From: Vibrio syngnathi
GTDB lineage: Bacteria > Pseudomonadota > Gammaproteobacteria > Enterobacterales > Vibrionaceae
Direction of reading: 5' to 3'
Length of the DNA stretch: 64,000 bases
NCBI RefSeq assembly: GCF_002119525.1
Contig: NZ_CP017916.1
Coordinates: 124,001 to 188,000, forward strand
The notes beneath the pieces are model-generated. The model did no database searches and was not told the origin of the DNA. It was given only the letters and a program-made list of their open reading frames with translations. Below are positions 31,342 through 41,436 of this stretch, piece by piece; the stretch's first letter is position 1; each line of letters starts with the position of its first letter. The position numbers and the translations under genes were made by a program.

Positions 31342-32024
31342 TGACACGATCTTTGCACTCAAGAAATTCATTCCAAGCGCGACAAACCTTGGAAACAATG
31401 TCGTTATAATCCGTGAAACTTTGATTCACTAGATAATGTTGTCGCAACCAACTCCAAACTTGCTCTATAGGTTTAAGCTCTGGCGAGTAGGGAGGAAGCT
31501 TAATAGTACTGACGTTATTAAACTCTCTCGCAATATCATCGGTATGCCAGCCTGCACCATCCATTATAGCGACAGCATGACGCCCTTTTTCAGTAGCCTT
31601 AGATATCTGCTCTAAGTGATTTGTCATTATGTCCTTGTTAACCCAAGGAACCACTATATTCCTCTTTCAGGGCATACCGAACCAAACAAATAAGCGTATT
31701 CAAATTGCTGTTGTTTTACCACGCGAGGCCTCGTTCCACTAGTCGCCCAAAGACGTGTCGTTGTGTTCTGTTGGCCAAACCTAGCTTCGTCTTGAAACCA
31801 GACATCAACACTCTCTAGCCTAATATGGCCGGGGATCTTAAGGATCGTTTCTATTTTGAATTTTTTTAAAATCGTCTTGGATTTGCTGTGATTGTTTAGG
31901 GTGTTTGGAGCGAGAAGTTATCCAAGAGAAGCCCATGTGGTCGAGGAGATAATAGATAGAATTAGGGTGGTAGTATTTATCAAAGTTTTTCACGATGTAG
32001 TCATTTACATCACTCCCGACAAGG
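31342..32024 (-). mobile_element. Truncated second IS630 copy
   Basis: This stretch repeats ~30298-30983 of the neighbouring element almost base for base, including the same frame-breaking lesion. It lacks the helix-turn-helix part and the last ~12 codons of the transposase. Its 3'-coding end is cut precisely at the inverted repeat of the first copy, and NPIE is KPIE here. It is non-functional. Confidence 0.85.
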
Positions 32025-32101
32025 TTGGATGTCTAGCTCTTCAAGTGATGCGCTAGCTTTGGAATACCCACTTACCTCTAAGTCATTTATCTCGTAGATA
32101 C

Positions 32102-32127
32102 AAAAACGCCTAGCGTTTGCTAGGCGT
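32102..32127 (-). terminator. Terminator of pssA
   Basis: On the minus strand ACGCCTAGC-AAAC-GCTAGGCGT is followed by a TTTTG tract, ~30 bp past the pssA stop. Confidence 0.85.
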
Positions 32128-32154
32128 TGATAAATAGTGTTGTTAGTACATCTA

Positions 32155-33495
32155 CTACAGTATTTGCTTAAGCACTCTGTCGGCTTTGACGCGAGTGATC
32201 TTACGAATCAACTTCTGAACTTCCATCGGGTAGCTCTCTACCTTATCTAACTGCTTATAAGTACAGATAAGTTGAGTGTGTTGAAGGATATTATCTACTT
32301 CAGCTTGGAACTTATCTGTTAGGTGATGGTAGTTGTCTTGGATAAAGATACCGTTCTCTAGATCCAGTTTCCATGCGCGCGGGTTTAGGTTATTGCCTGT
32401 TAGTAGCATGTAGCGCTTATCGACCCAAATCCCCTTTAGGTGGTAGCTATTGGAATCGTGTTGCCAAAGTCGAATTGATAGATTACGACTAGCAATATGA
32501 GCTTCATTAGCTTTAGCGAAACGGCGTAAGTTCAATTCGTAAAGGTAAGGCAGCCCACCAATCGTTTTAAACTCTTCTTCTGGTGGGATAAAGAAATCAT
32601 TCGCTGTCTTATCGCCAACAACAATACTGACCTTTACGCCACGCTTAAGCGCTTTCTTTACTTCTTTAGCTAGGCTAGGTGGAAAGTTGAAGTAAGGTGT
32701 GCAGATAAATATTTCATCTTTAGCTTGAGCGACAAGTTGATTGATTCCCTGATTCAGACGGTTACGTCTTTTACCGATACCAACCAATGGTGTTACAGCA
32801 ACTTGCTCTGCAGCAACGTCTTGTCCATCGAATTGATACTGAGATCTTGCTAGGGAAGCTCGAAACTGGCGAATCGCTGGTTTCAGCTCTTTGGTTGCAG
32901 GCTTGTTCTTATCTGCTAAGTCGTAAACAGCACTATCTGAGATCATCTGCTCCTGCACGTAGCTAAACATCGAGTCAGCAAGTGCTGAGTTGTTTAAAAC
33001 ATGGTAGCGGTCAAAGCGATAGCGGTCATGGTAGTTCAGGTAGATATTGTTAAGGCTTGCACCGCTGTATATCACACTGTCATCGACGATAAATCCCTTT
33101 AAGTGCAATACGCCAAAGACTTCTTTACCGCGGACAGGGATGCCATAGACAGGAACAGAGTACTGATATTTTTCTGCGAACTCTTTATACATTGCAGCAT
33201 TGCCTTCAGAAGACTCTGCGCCTATCAATCCACGTTGCGCACGGTGCCAATCGACACACACGCTCACGTCTAATTCTGGATTCTTTTGCTTTGCTTCATA
33301 TAAGGCAGTTAGGATCTCACGGCCAGCCTCATCATCTTCAAGATACAAAGCGACTAAACTAATACGAGTTGTTGCGCGAGATATCTCATCAAGTAGACGA
33401 GTTCGAAACTCTTGCGCTGATAGTAGTACTTCAAACTTGTCAGGATTCTGCGCTATGGTTGGCAACTGTATGAATGGATTCCTACTGGCAATCAT
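32155..33495 (-). CDS. pssA: CDP-diacylglycerol-serine O-phosphatidyltransferase PssA
   Basis: PssA makes phosphatidylserine, the precursor of phosphatidylethanolamine, at the inner face of the membrane. The 446-aa product belongs to the phospholipase D superfamily and has two HKD motifs, HLKGFIVDD (residues ~142-150) and HLKGIWVDK (~352-360). The size is close to 451 aa for E. coli PssA. It starts MIASRNPFIQLPTIAQNPDKF cut here at the family-typical N-terminus. In E. coli pssA lies elsewhere, so the gene and the acetyltransferase occupy an insertion between the rRNA array and murB. It has its own terminator. Confidence 0.96.
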   Translation of the reverse strand: MIASRNPFIQLPTIAQNPDKFEVLLSAQEFRTRLLDEISRATTRISLVALYLEDDEAGREILTALYEAKQKNPELDVSVCVDWHRAQRGLIGAESSEGNAAMYKEFAEKYQYSVPVYGIPVRGKEVFGVLHLKGFIVDDSVIYSGASLNNIYLNYHDRYRFDRYHVLNNSALADSMFSYVQEQMISDSAVYDLADKNKPATKELKPAIRQFRASLARSQYQFDGQDVAAEQVAVTPLVGIGKRRNRLNQGINQLVAQAKDEIFICTPYFNFPPSLAKEVKKALKRGVKVSIVVGDKTANDFFIPPEEEFKTIGGLPYLYELNLRRFAKANEAHIASRNLSIRLWQHDSNSYHLKGIWVDKRYMLLTGNNLNPRAWKLDLENGIFIQDNYHHLTDKFQAEVDNILQHTQLICTYKQLDKVESYPMEVQKLIRKITRVKADRVLKQIL

Positions 33496-33586
33496 ATTGA
33501 CTGTTTTACCTTAAAAATATGCAAAATTGCGAACCTTGAATTTTACCAAAGGGATAGACCCAAATACTAGATGATCGAGGCATTCT

Positions 33587-34018
33587 CTAACAATTTTGCT
33601 GATAATGCATAGGAATGAGATCTTTTCCGCTATTCGAATAGCGCTCGTACAAAACTCTTAGAGCATTAGGCAGATTTTTGGGGTCTATTTGTACGAATTG
33701 GTGGCGCGCGTAAAAATTGGTGAGATGAGCGTATGCAAAGCAGTAATCGTTTTCCGTTAGCGTGTGCTGTTCACAATAATCCATAAGTTGGGAACCTAAT
33801 CGCTTACCACGATATTGTTTTGATATCGCCATACCGGTAAGTAAACGATTATCTTCAATGGTACGAAAACGCACGACACCACAAAGCTCGTTATCTAGTA
33901 ATAACGAATAGATCAGTTCACTCTTGTTCGCTTTTCCCGTTGGATAATGTTCTTTATAGAAACGTTTAACTAGGGGAACCTTTACTGGGTCTAATTGAGT
34001 AATGATGACATTGTTCAT
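33587..34018 (-). CDS. GNAT family N-acetyltransferase
   Basis: This 143-aa single-domain acetyltransferase has the acetyl-CoA pyrophosphate-binding motif QYRGKRLGSQLMDYC (residues ~69-83). A core strand LLTGMAISKQYRG precedes it and the C-terminal YAHLTNFYARHQFVQID forms the motif B region. The substrate is not recognisable; such small GNATs act on amino acids, small amines or protein N-termini. It is divergent from murB across 66 bp and 91 bp downstream of pssA on the same strand. Confidence 0.85.
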   Translation of the reverse strand: MNNVIITQLDPVKVPLVKRFYKEHYPTGKANKSELIYSLLLDNELCGVVRFRTIEDNRLLTGMAISKQYRGKRLGSQLMDYCEQHTLTENDYCFAYAHLTNFYARHQFVQIDPKNLPNALRVLYERYSNSGKDLIPMHYQQNC

Positions 34019-34084
34019 TCAGTCACTGCGCCATTGGTTTATCTGCTGTAGAATGACCGCAGTGTAAGTTAATTGAATATCGCC

Positions 34085-35131
34085 ATGCAATTCCATCTCA
34101 ATGCTAGTTTAAAAAATGTTCATACTTTTTCCATCGATCAGACGTGTGATGCGTTGGTTGAAGTCACCACTACCGAAGAACTGATTTCGCTTTACAAAGA
34201 CCCTAAATGGTCAGCTTTGCCTAAGTTAATACTGGGTAAGGGCAGTAATATGCTTTTTACTGAGCACTTCGCTGGTCTGGTCATTGTGAATAAATTAGCC
34301 GGGATTGAGCTGACCGAGACGGACAGTCATCACCTACTGCATGTTAATGGTGGGGAGGATTGGCCAAGCTTGGTTGAGTGGAGTGTCGATAAAGGGCAGG
34401 GTGGCCTAGAAAATCTAGCAATGATACCTGGCTGTTCAGGCTCAGCTCCGATACAGAATATTGGAGCGTATGGTGTTGAACTGCAAGATGTATGCGAGTA
34501 TGTCGATATCCTGTGTCTGGATACTTATACAGTTAAGCGATTAAGCAAAGAAGAATGCCTCTTTGGTTACCGAGATTCAATTTTCAAACACGCCCTCTAT
34601 GGTAAAGCGATCGTTGTTGCGATTGGTTTGACGTTGCCGAAAGAGTGGGAGCCATGCAATCACTATGGCCCGTTAAAAGGCCTAACAGCCGATACACTCT
34701 CTCCTCGCACTATATTTGATGAAGTATGCGCTATCCGTTCAAGTAAGCTGCCAGACCCTAGAGTCCAAGGCAATGCGGGCAGCTTCTTCAAAAACCCTGT
34801 GATCACCAAAGATCATTTTGATCGCTTGTTAGCGCTATATCCCAATATTGTCGGCTATGAGAGCAATGACATGATCAAAGTCGCAGCAGGCTGGCTGATT
34901 GATCAATGCCAGTTCAAAGGCGTGACAGAAGGGGGTGCTCAAGTTCACCCAAATCAAGCATTAGTTATCATCAATTATGATAAGGCTTCTGCTGTGGATA
35001 TCCTTAAGCTTGCAGAGCGAGTGCGCCAATCTGTCTTGAATAAATTCGATATTCGATTGGAACATGAAGTGCGTTTTATGGGACGAGACCGCGAAACAAA
35101 CCTAGATAAAGCTTTGGAGTCATTGGGATGA
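34085..35131 (+). CDS. murB: UDP-N-acetylenolpyruvoylglucosamine reductase MurB
   Basis: MurB is the FAD enzyme that reduces UDP-GlcNAc-enolpyruvate to UDP-MurNAc in peptidoglycan synthesis. The product has the N-terminal NVHTFSIDQTCD segment, the FAD site LGKGSNMLF and the conserved GLENLAMIPGCSGSAPIQNIGAYG, split here between residues ~106 and 130. It also has YRDSIFK, the catalytic Ser in GNAGSFFKNP and HPNQALVI near the C-terminus. I use the ATG at 34085 (348 aa; E. coli 342). An in-frame TTG at 34073 is less likely. It ends ATGA, overlapping birA by 4 bp. Confidence 0.96.
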   Translation: MQFHLNASLKNVHTFSIDQTCDALVEVTTTEELISLYKDPKWSALPKLILGKGSNMLFTEHFAGLVIVNKLAGIELTETDSHHLLHVNGGEDWPSLVEWSVDKGQGGLENLAMIPGCSGSAPIQNIGAYGVELQDVCEYVDILCLDTYTVKRLSKEECLFGYRDSIFKHALYGKAIVVAIGLTLPKEWEPCNHYGPLKGLTADTLSPRTIFDEVCAIRSSKLPDPRVQGNAGSFFKNPVITKDHFDRLLALYPNIVGYESNDMIKVAAGWLIDQCQFKGVTEGGAQVHPNQALVIINYDKASAVDILKLAERVRQSVLNKFDIRLEHEVRFMGRDRETNLDKALESLG

Positions 35132-36093
35132 GAGAACACAGTACCAAGCTTGTACTATTGAGATGTCTTGCCGATGGTGAGTTTCATTCAGGTGAAGACC
35201 TAGGTGAAATGATTGGAGTATCACGAGCGGCTATCAGTAAGCACATTAAAGGTATTCAAGAGTGGGGTTTAGATATCTATCGAATTCAAGGTAAAGGTTA
35301 TAAGCTAGCCAGTCGTTTAGATATGCTTGACCAAGAAAAGTTATCTGCAGTTAGTCACGATGCTTCTCTTGAACTCATTCCAATCATAGATTCAACAAAC
35401 CAACATCTATTAGAGCGAACTAACACACTTGAATCGGGTTCTGTCTGTATTGCTGAATATCAAGCTGCGGGACGTGGACGTCGTGGACGAGAGTGGGTAT
35501 CGCCATTCGGTGCAAACCTCTATCTTTCAATGTATTGGAGACTCGATGCCGGGATGGCTGCCGCAATGGGCTTGAGCCTTGTGGTTGGTGTAGCTGTTGT
35601 TGAAGCTTTGGAAGAGATGGGCGTAGAAGGTATAAAGCTCAAATGGCCGAACGACCTTTACCACAATGACAAGAAGCTTGCAGGTATCTTGGTAGAACTG
35701 TCAGGGCAGTCTGGTGGCGCTGCTCATATTGTGATTGGGTTGGGGCTAAACTTATCCATGGATCCTGCAACATCAGGTATTGGCCAACCTTGGACTTCTC
35801 TTAAAGAAGTGTGTGATGGAAAAGTCCCCGATCGTAACCAGTTAGCACAGACTCTGATCAATGCTTGGGATAAGTCCCTTGTCGATTATGAGCAGAAAGG
35901 GATGTCGAATTTTGTAGAACGTTGGAACCGCTTAGATAATTTCTTAGGTCGCAATGTTAGGTTGATCATTGGACCTAGAGAAATTGAAGGTGTTGTTCAA
36001 GGCATCGATGAACAAGGTGCTGTATTACTCAAAACTGAGAATGGTGTCGAGAGCTATATCGGTGGTGAGATATCGCTAAGAAAAGGCGACTAA
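35128..36093 (+). CDS. birA: Bifunctional biotin-protein ligase / biotin operon repressor BirA
   Basis: BirA activates biotin to biotinyl-5'-AMP and attaches it to carboxylase subunits. The same intermediate lets it bind the bio operator. The 321-aa product has the N-terminal winged helix (GEMIGVSRAAISKHIKGI, residues ~24-41). The central ligase domain has GRGRRGREWVSP and KWPNDLYHNDKKLAGIL, and an SH3-like C-terminal domain follows. The N-terminal DNA-binding domain marks it as the bifunctional type. Translation is coupled to murB by the 4-bp overlap. It converges on coaA with a 7-bp gap and no visible terminator. Confidence 0.97.
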   Translation: MREHSTKLVLLRCLADGEFHSGEDLGEMIGVSRAAISKHIKGIQEWGLDIYRIQGKGYKLASRLDMLDQEKLSAVSHDASLELIPIIDSTNQHLLERTNTLESGSVCIAEYQAAGRGRRGREWVSPFGANLYLSMYWRLDAGMAAAMGLSLVVGVAVVEALEEMGVEGIKLKWPNDLYHNDKKLAGILVELSGQSGGAAHIVIGLGLNLSMDPATSGIGQPWTSLKEVCDGKVPDRNQLAQTLINAWDKSLVDYEQKGMSNFVERWNRLDNFLGRNVRLIIGPREIEGVVQGIDEQGAVLLKTENGVESYIGGEISLRKGD

Positions 36094-36100
36094 GGCGTTA

Positions 36101-37024
36101 CTATTTTCTTAGTAACACTTCTTCAACCATATGATCTGCGCCTTTACGTAGAATCAAGTGAGCCCTTTCTCGTGTCGGAAGGATATTTTGTTCTAGGTTC
36201 AAGCCATTAATTGAACTCCAGATACCTTCCGCTTTATCCAGTGCTGCTTGGTTCGATAATTTTGTGTAATGACTAAAGTAAGAGCCAGGTTTGGTAAACG
36301 CGCCATCGCGGAATTTCATAAAGCGATTGACGTACCACTCTTTGATTTGTTGGCTATCAGCGTCAACATAGAGTGAGAAATCAAGGAAGTCTGAAATAAA
36401 CACGCGATGTGGCTCGTGTGGATCATTCATGCCTGTTTGTAAGACATTAAGTCCTTCAATAATAAGCACATCTGGTAGGTCGACGCACTTAACGTCATCA
36501 GTAATGTTGTACGTAAGGTGCGAGTACACGGGTGCCGTGACATTTCTCTTGCATGCTTTTACATCCGAAACAAAGTTCACTAAACGCTTAATGTCGTAAG
36601 ACTCCGGAAAGCCTTTTTTGCTCATCAATCCTTTTTCTTCTAACACCTCATTTGGGTATAAGAAGCCATCGGTTGTCACTAGCTCAACTTTTGGGTGGTT
36701 CTCCCAGCGAGAAAGTAGGGCTTTAAGCAGTCGTGCTGTCGTACTTTTGCCAACAGCGACACTTCCAGCAATACCGATGATAAAAGGTGGTGCTTTCTCG
36801 TTTTTATCCAAGAATTGATGGAGTACTGAGTTCCTGTTCTGTCTGGCTGCCACATAGAGATTTAACAGACGAGAGAGAGGTAGGTAGATCTCTACGGCTT
36901 CCTCCATTGTGAGCTTTTCATTGATGCCTTGAAGCTCTTTTAAGTCGCTCTCAGAAAGTGTCATCGGAACTAAATTCCTTAGCTCAGACCAACGTTCGCG
37001 GTCAAATGACATAAATGGGCTCAT
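36101..37024 (-). CDS. coaA: Pantothenate kinase CoaA
   Basis: CoaA phosphorylates pantothenate, the rate-controlling step of coenzyme A synthesis, and is inhibited by CoA. The product has the P-loop GSVAVGKST, the TTDGFLYPN segment, KKGFPESYD and the C-terminal [13 protein letters not shown], all like E. coli type I kinase (316 aa). I chose the ATG at 37024 ([12 protein letters not shown], 307 aa), which matches the E. coli N-terminus and follows an AGAG site. An upstream in-frame ATG at 37072 would add 16 residues with no family counterpart. Confidence 0.95.
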   Translation of the reverse strand: MSPFMSFDRERWSELRNLVPMTLSESDLKELQGINEKLTMEEAVEIYLPLSRLLNLYVAARQNRNSVLHQFLDKNEKAPPFIIGIAGSVAVGKSTTARLLKALLSRWENHPKVELVTTDGFLYPNEVLEEKGLMSKKGFPESYDIKRLVNFVSDVKACKRNVTAPVYSHLTYNITDDVKCVDLPDVLIIEGLNVLQTGMNDPHEPHRVFISDFLDFSLYVDADSQQIKEWYVNRFMKFRDGAFTKPGSYFSHYTKLSNQAALDKAEGIWSSINGLNLEQNILPTRERAHLILRKGADHMVEEVLLRK

Positions 37025-37191
37025 ATAAACTCTATAGTGGATAACAAAACAAGTGCATGGAAAATACATCAAGCGATAGATAAATAAAATATCTTCCTGT
37101 ACTAGATGTGGGTTAAAGGCAGAAACCTTGAGCTAAATAGCCGTATATAGGAATTTGATAGGAGAATTTTTCACTTTTTTTCAATTTACTA

Positions 37192-37226
37192 TTGCAAGGT
37201 GGAAAATCATTCAATAAAATGCGCCC
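37192..37226 (+). promoter_or_regulatory. Promoter of the thrU-tyrU-glyT-thrT-tuf unit
   Basis: TTGCAA (37192-37197), a 17-bp spacer and TAAAAT (37215-37220) are followed by the GC-rich discriminator GCGCCCC, typical of stringently controlled stable-RNA promoters. The first tRNA starts 14 bp later. Confidence 0.85.
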
Positions 37227-37233
37227 CACTTGT

Positions 37234-37309
<76 letters not shown>

Positions 37310-37353
37310 CTTTCTCCCTTTCTTTAAGGTAAGCGAGAGAAAGCTCAAAATTT

Positions 37354-37438
<85 letters not shown>

Positions 37439-37477
37439 TATTCTAAAGGTTAAATAGCTCAAACAGAGTTACGTGTT

Positions 37478-37552
<75 letters not shown>

Positions 37553-37565
37553 ACTCATTTTGTGT

Positions 37566-37641
37566 GCTGATATAGCTAAGTCGGTAGAGCGCACCCTTGG
37601 TAAGGGTGAGGCCCCCAGTTCGACTCTGGGTATTAGCACCA
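37566..37641 (+). tRNA. tRNA-Thr (GGT)
   Basis: The 76-nt tRNA includes CCA; the anticodon loop CTTGGTAAG holds GGT. It is in the thrT position, 95 bp before tuf. Confidence 0.98.
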
Positions 37642-37736
37642 GTCTAAAGCTTCTTCTCCTTTAATAAAGAAAACCATTTTTTTTGGTTGCGTGGTCTTAT
37701 TTTAAGCCACCTAATCCGTACCTAGAGGGACACCCC

Positions 37737-38921
37737 ATGTCTAAAGAAAAATTTGAACGTACGAAACCGCACGTAAACGTTGGTACTATCGGCCACGTTG
37801 ACCACGGTAAAACAACTCTAACTGCTGCTATCTGTACTACACTTGCAAAAGTGTACGGCGGTGTTGCTAAAGATTTCGCATCTATCGATAACGCTCCAGA
37901 AGAGCGCGAGCGCGGTATCACAATCGCAACTTCTCACGTTGAGTACGATACTCCTGAACGTCACTACGCACACGTAGACTGTCCTGGACACGCCGATTAT
38001 GTTAAAAACATGATCACTGGTGCTGCTCAAATGGACGGCGGTATCCTAGTTGTTGCTGCTACAGATGGCCCTATGCCACAAACTCGTGAGCACATCCTAC
38101 TTGGTCGTCAAGTTGGTATCCCTTACATCATCGTATTCATGAACAAATGTGACATGGTTGATGACGAAGAGCTACTTGAGCTAGTAGAAATGGAAGTTCG
38201 TGAACTTCTTTCTGAGTACGAGTACCCAGGAGACGACCTTCCAGTAATTCAAGGTTCTGCACTTGGCGCTCTAAACGGCGAAAAGCAGTGGGAAGACAAG
38301 ATCGTTGAGCTTGCAGAAGCACTAGATTCTTACATTCCACTTCCAGAGCGTGCTGTTGATCTACCGTTCCTACTTCCTATTGAAGATGTATTCTCAATCC
38401 AAGGTCGTGGTACTGTAGTTACTGGTCGTATCGAGCGCGGTATCCTACGCGTTGGTGACGAAGTAGAAATCGTTGGTATCAAAGAGACTACTCTTACTAC
38501 TTGTACTGGTGTTGAAATGTTCCGTAAACTGCTTGACGAAGGTCGTGCAGGTGAGAACGTTGGTGCACTTCTACGTGGTACTAAGCGTGATGACGTTGAA
38601 CGTGGCCAAGTACTTTCTGCTAAAGGTTCAATCAACCCACATACTAAGTTTGAGTCTGAAGTATACGTACTTTCTAAAGACGAAGGCGGCCGTCACACTC
38701 CTTTCTTCAAAGGTTACCGTCCACAGTTCTACTTCCGTACAACTGACGTAACAGGCGATATCACTCTACCTGAAGGCGTAGAAATGGTAATGCCAGGTGA
38801 CAACGTTCAAATGACTGTTGAGCTAATCGCTCCAATCGCAATGGACGAAGGTCTACGTTTCGCAATCCGCGAAGGTGGCCGTACAGTTGGTGCTGGTGTT
38901 GTAGCTAAAATCTTTGCATAA
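37737..38921 (+). CDS. tuf: Elongation factor Tu
   Basis: EF-Tu is the GTPase that delivers aminoacyl-tRNA to the ribosome. The 394-aa product has G1 GHVDHGKT (residues 19-26), G3 DCPGHADY, G4 NKCD and domains 2 and 3 at full length. The ATG at 37737 follows AGAGGGACACCCC; longer in-frame extensions run into the tRNA spacer and are not real. It is the last gene of the four-tRNA unit, as tufB is in E. coli. Codon use is strongly biased, as for the other translation genes here. Confidence 0.99.
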   Translation: MSKEKFERTKPHVNVGTIGHVDHGKTTLTAAICTTLAKVYGGVAKDFASIDNAPEERERGITIATSHVEYDTPERHYAHVDCPGHADYVKNMITGAAQMDGGILVVAATDGPMPQTREHILLGRQVGIPYIIVFMNKCDMVDDEELLELVEMEVRELLSEYEYPGDDLPVIQGSALGALNGEKQWEDKIVELAEALDSYIPLPERAVDLPFLLPIEDVFSIQGRGTVVTGRIERGILRVGDEVEIVGIKETTLTTCTGVEMFRKLLDEGRAGENVGALLRGTKRDDVERGQVLSAKGSINPHTKFESEVYVLSKDEGGRHTPFFKGYRPQFYFRTTDVTGDITLPEGVEMVMPGDNVQMTVELIAPIAMDEGLRFAIREGGRTVGAGVVAKIFA

Positions 38922-38940
38922 GATTTGACGAACCACTAGT

Positions 38941-38968
38941 AAAAAGGGCATCATTTGATGCCCTTTTT
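38941..38968 (+). terminator. Terminator after tuf
   Basis: AAAAAGGGCATC-ATTT-GATGCCCTTTTT begins 20 bp past the stop. The following 176 bp up to secE hold no tRNA. Confidence 0.93.
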
Positions 38969-39144
38969 CTGCGCTGAAAAAAGAGTTGAGTGTTTTGACA
39001 TCAATTTTAGCTCTTAGCAAAGAATTAAACGGTCTTTTTAACTAAAATGACTGTTAGATGTGTTGTTTTGCAACGCAAAGGAATGTGCCCTGCAACAGCG
39101 GGGTTATTGTCGTCTATATTTAAGACTTATCACAGGTTGGTTTT

Positions 39145-39522
39145 ATGAAAGCAAACGCTGAAACTCCTGATAGCTCAGGTGCAGCAGATACAATGAAGTG
39201 GGTAGTCGCTTTTGTACTGTTGGCTGCTGCTGTTGTGGGTAATTACCTGTATGGTGAATTGTCTGTTGTAATTCGCGCTGCAGGTGTAGTTGTGCTGATT
39301 GCTGCCGCACTAGGCGTTGCAGCAACAACAACTAAAGGTAAAGCTGCGATCGATTTTGCAAAAGAATCTCGTATGGAGATTCGTAAAGTTGTTTGGCCTA
39401 CTCGCCAAGAAACTATGCAAACTACATTGATCGTTTTAGCTGTATGTATTGTTATGTCTCTAGTGCTTTGGGGAATTGACGGCATTATGGTCCGTTTAGT
39501 TTCTCTAGCGACTGGGGTGTAG
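39145..39522 (+). CDS. secE: Protein translocase subunit SecE
   Basis: SecE clamps SecY in the SecYEG channel of the inner membrane. The 125-aa product (E. coli 127) has three hydrophobic helices: residues ~14-32, ~36-56 and ~94-118. Its essential amphipathic segment is [20 protein letters not shown], which carries the conserved WPTRxE motif. It is followed 13 bp later by nusG, the universal pair. Confidence 0.97.
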   Translation: MKANAETPDSSGAADTMKWVVAFVLLAAAVVGNYLYGELSVVIRAAGVVVLIAAALGVAATTTKGKAAIDFAKESRMEIRKVVWPTRQETMQTTLIVLAVCIVMSLVLWGIDGIMVRLVSLATGV

Positions 39523-39535
39523 AGGGTTCTGATTC

Positions 39536-40084
39536 ATGAGTGAAGCTCCAAAAAAACGTTGGTATGTAGTTCAAGCCTTTTCTGGCTATGAAGGTCGTGT
39601 ATCTCAATCGTTACGCGAACATATTAAAATGCACGACATGGAAGAATTCTTTGGTGACGTTTTAGTACCTACTGAAGAAGTAGTGGAAATGCGTGCAGGT
39701 CAACGCCGTAAAAGCGAACGTAAGTTCTTCCCTGGCTACGTATTAGTGCAAATGATCATGAATGATGAATCATGGCACTTAGTACGCAGCATTCCTCGTG
39801 TTATGGGCTTCATTGGTGGTACCTCTGATCGTCCTGCACCAATCACTGACAAAGAAGCTGATGCTATCTTGAACCGTCTAGAGAAAGCGAGCGAGTCTCC
39901 ACGTCCTAAGACAATGTTCGAAGCGGGTGAAGTGGTTCGTGTGAACGATGGTCCATTTGCTGACTTTAACGGTACTGTTGAAGAAGTGGATTACGAGAAG
40001 AGCCGCATTAAGGTATCTGTATCGATCTTTGGTCGTGCAACACCTGTTGAGCTTGAATTTGGTCAGGTTGAGAAACTAGACTAA
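39536..40084 (+). CDS. nusG: Transcription elongation/antitermination factor NusG
   Basis: NusG binds RNA polymerase, suppresses pausing, supports Rho termination and links polymerase to ribosomal protein S10. The 182-aa product has the NGN domain (residues 1-120: [32 protein letters not shown]). The C-terminal KOW domain ([19 protein letters not shown], ~128-146) follows. It also takes part in the rRNA antitermination complex that acts at the boxA sites in this window. A terminator-promoter composite follows. Confidence 0.98.
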   Translation: MSEAPKKRWYVVQAFSGYEGRVSQSLREHIKMHDMEEFFGDVLVPTEEVVEMRAGQRRKSERKFFPGYVLVQMIMNDESWHLVRSIPRVMGFIGGTSDRPAPITDKEADAILNRLEKASESPRPKTMFEAGEVVRVNDGPFADFNGTVEEVDYEKSRIKVSVSIFGRATPVELEFGQVEKLD

Positions 40085-40168
40085 GACTCGGTTAGTTTGA
40101 GTAAGCTGTTGATAACTATTTAACAAGCTGTTCAAAATGAAAGAGTATAAAAAATCACCTTTTTAGGG

Positions 40169-40210
40169 TTGTTAAAGGCGCGAATTATGATTATAATTTC
40201 GCGCCTTTTT
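40169..40210 (+). promoter_or_regulatory. Composite: secE-nusG terminator with embedded rplK promoter
   Basis: A hairpin GGCGCGAATTAT (40177-40188) / ATAATTTCGCGCC (40193-40205) followed by T5 looks like the nusG terminator. The same bases contain a strong promoter: TTGTTA (40169-40174), a 17-bp spacer, TATAAT (40192-40197), then the discriminator TTCGCGCC. The -10 box lies at the loop and right arm of the stem. Confidence 0.8.
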
Positions 40211-40247
40211 ACTTCTATCGAAGTAAGAAAGAGTTAATTGAAATTAA

Positions 40248-40280
40248 GGGGAGCTTGCCTTACGGCTAGCGCATGTACCC
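40248..40280 (+). promoter_or_regulatory. Probable L1 autoregulatory site in the rplK leader
   Basis: GGGGAGCTTGCC and GGCTAGCGCATGTACCC form a stem with an internal loop just upstream of the rplK ribosome site. L1 is known to repress the L11-L1 mRNA at this position by binding a mimic of its 23S site. The match here is by position and shape. Confidence 0.6.
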
Positions 40281-40297
40281 AAAAATTAGGAAATATC

Positions 40298-40726
40298 ATG
40301 GCTAAGAAAGTTGAAGCTTATATCAAACTGCAAGTTGCAGCTGGTATGGCAAACCCAAGTCCACCGGTTGGTCCTGCTCTAGGTCAACACGGCGTGAACA
40401 TCATGGAATTCTGTAAAGCGTTCAACGCAAAAACAGAATCTGTTGAGAAAGGTCTACCTACTCCAGTAGTAATTACTGTTTACAACGACCGTTCTTTCAC
40501 GTTCGTAACTAAGACTCCACCTGCTGCTGTTCTTCTTAAGAAAGCTGCTGGCGTTAAGTCTGGTTCAGGTCGTCCAAACACTGAGAAAGTTGGTACTGTA
40601 ACTGACGCTCAAGTTCAGGAAATCGCAGAAACTAAAGCTGCTGATATGACTGGTGCTGACATCGAAGCAATGAAGCGTTCTATTGCTGGTACTGCTCGTT
40701 CAATGGGCCTAGTGGTAGAGGGATAA
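40298..40726 (+). CDS. rplK: 50S ribosomal protein L11
   Basis: L11 binds the GTPase-associated region of 23S rRNA and is needed for RelA activation on stalled ribosomes. The 142-aa product starts [20 protein letters not shown] and has the conserved [17 protein letters not shown] and the C-terminal rRNA-binding domain ending [12 protein letters not shown]. The ATG at 40298 follows AGGA; upstream in-frame sequence belongs to the leader. rplA follows after 4 bp. Confidence 0.99.
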   Translation: MAKKVEAYIKLQVAAGMANPSPPVGPALGQHGVNIMEFCKAFNAKTESVEKGLPTPVVITVYNDRSFTFVTKTPPAAVLLKKAAGVKSGSGRPNTEKVGTVTDAQVQEIAETKAADMTGADIEAMKRSIAGTARSMGLVVEG

Positions 40727-40730
40727 GATC

Positions 40731-41435
40731 ATGGCAAAACTTACTAAGCGTATGCGCGTAATCCGCGACAAAGTTGAAGTAACTAAAGAATACGAAATCA
40801 ACGAAGCTGTTGCTCTTCTTAAAGAACTAGCTACTGCTAAATTCGTTGAGTCTGTAGATGTTGCTGTTAACCTAGGCATCGATGCTCGTAAATCTGACCA
40901 AAACGTACGTGGCGCAACTGTGCTACCTCACGGTACTGGCCGTGACATCCGCGTTGCTGTGTTCACTCAAGGTGCAAACGCAGAAGCAGCTAAAGCAGCT
41001 GGCGCAGATATCGTTGGTATGGAAGATCTTGCTGAGCAAGTGAAAAAAGGCGAAATGAACTTCGACGTTGTTGTTGCTTCTCCTGATGCAATGCGTGTTG
41101 TTGGTCAACTAGGTACAATCCTAGGTCCACGCGGCCTTATGCCAAACCCTAAAGTTGGTACTGTAACTCCTAACGTTGCTGAAGCGGTTAAGAACGCTAA
41201 AGCTGGTCAGGTTCGTTACCGTAACGACAAGAACGGTATCATCCACACTACTATCGGCAAAGCGTCTTTCGAAGCTAACCAGCTTCAAGAGAACCTAGAA
41301 GCACTTCTAGTGGCTCTTAAGAAAGCTAAGCCTTCTTCAGCGAAAGGTACTTTCCTGAAGAAAGTAAGCATCTCTACTACGATGGGTGCTGGTGTTACTG
41401 TTGATCAAGCTAGTCTTGACACTCAAGCAAACTAA
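40731..41435 (+). CDS. rplA: 50S ribosomal protein L1
   Basis: L1 forms the mobile L1 stalk of the 50S subunit and represses translation of the L11-L1 mRNA. The 234-aa product matches the E. coli length (234). It has the typical [15 protein letters not shown] start, the [16 protein letters not shown] segment and the signature [16 protein letters not shown]. The next promoter begins two bases after its stop codon. Confidence 0.99.
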   Translation: MAKLTKRMRVIRDKVEVTKEYEINEAVALLKELATAKFVESVDVAVNLGIDARKSDQNVRGATVLPHGTGRDIRVAVFTQGANAEAAKAAGADIVGMEDLAEQVKKGEMNFDVVVASPDAMRVVGQLGTILGPRGLMPNPKVGTVTPNVAEAVKNAKAGQVRYRNDKNGIIHTTIGKASFEANQLQENLEALLVALKKAKPSSAKGTFLKKVSISTTMGAGVTVDQASLDTQAN

Positions 41436-41436
41436 T

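Noticed and set aside
30241..32024. Simple nesting of one IS630 copy inside another
   Set aside because: The left flank of the first copy is the tRNA-Asp downstream region, not the missing end of the second copy.
38473..38751. 92-codon plus-strand frame inside tuf
   Set aside because: It is an out-of-frame shadow of the highly codon-biased EF-Tu gene.
38969..39144. tRNA gene between tuf and secE
   Set aside because: The spacer shows no cloverleaf or CCA end; only the tuf terminator and an AT-rich leader are present.
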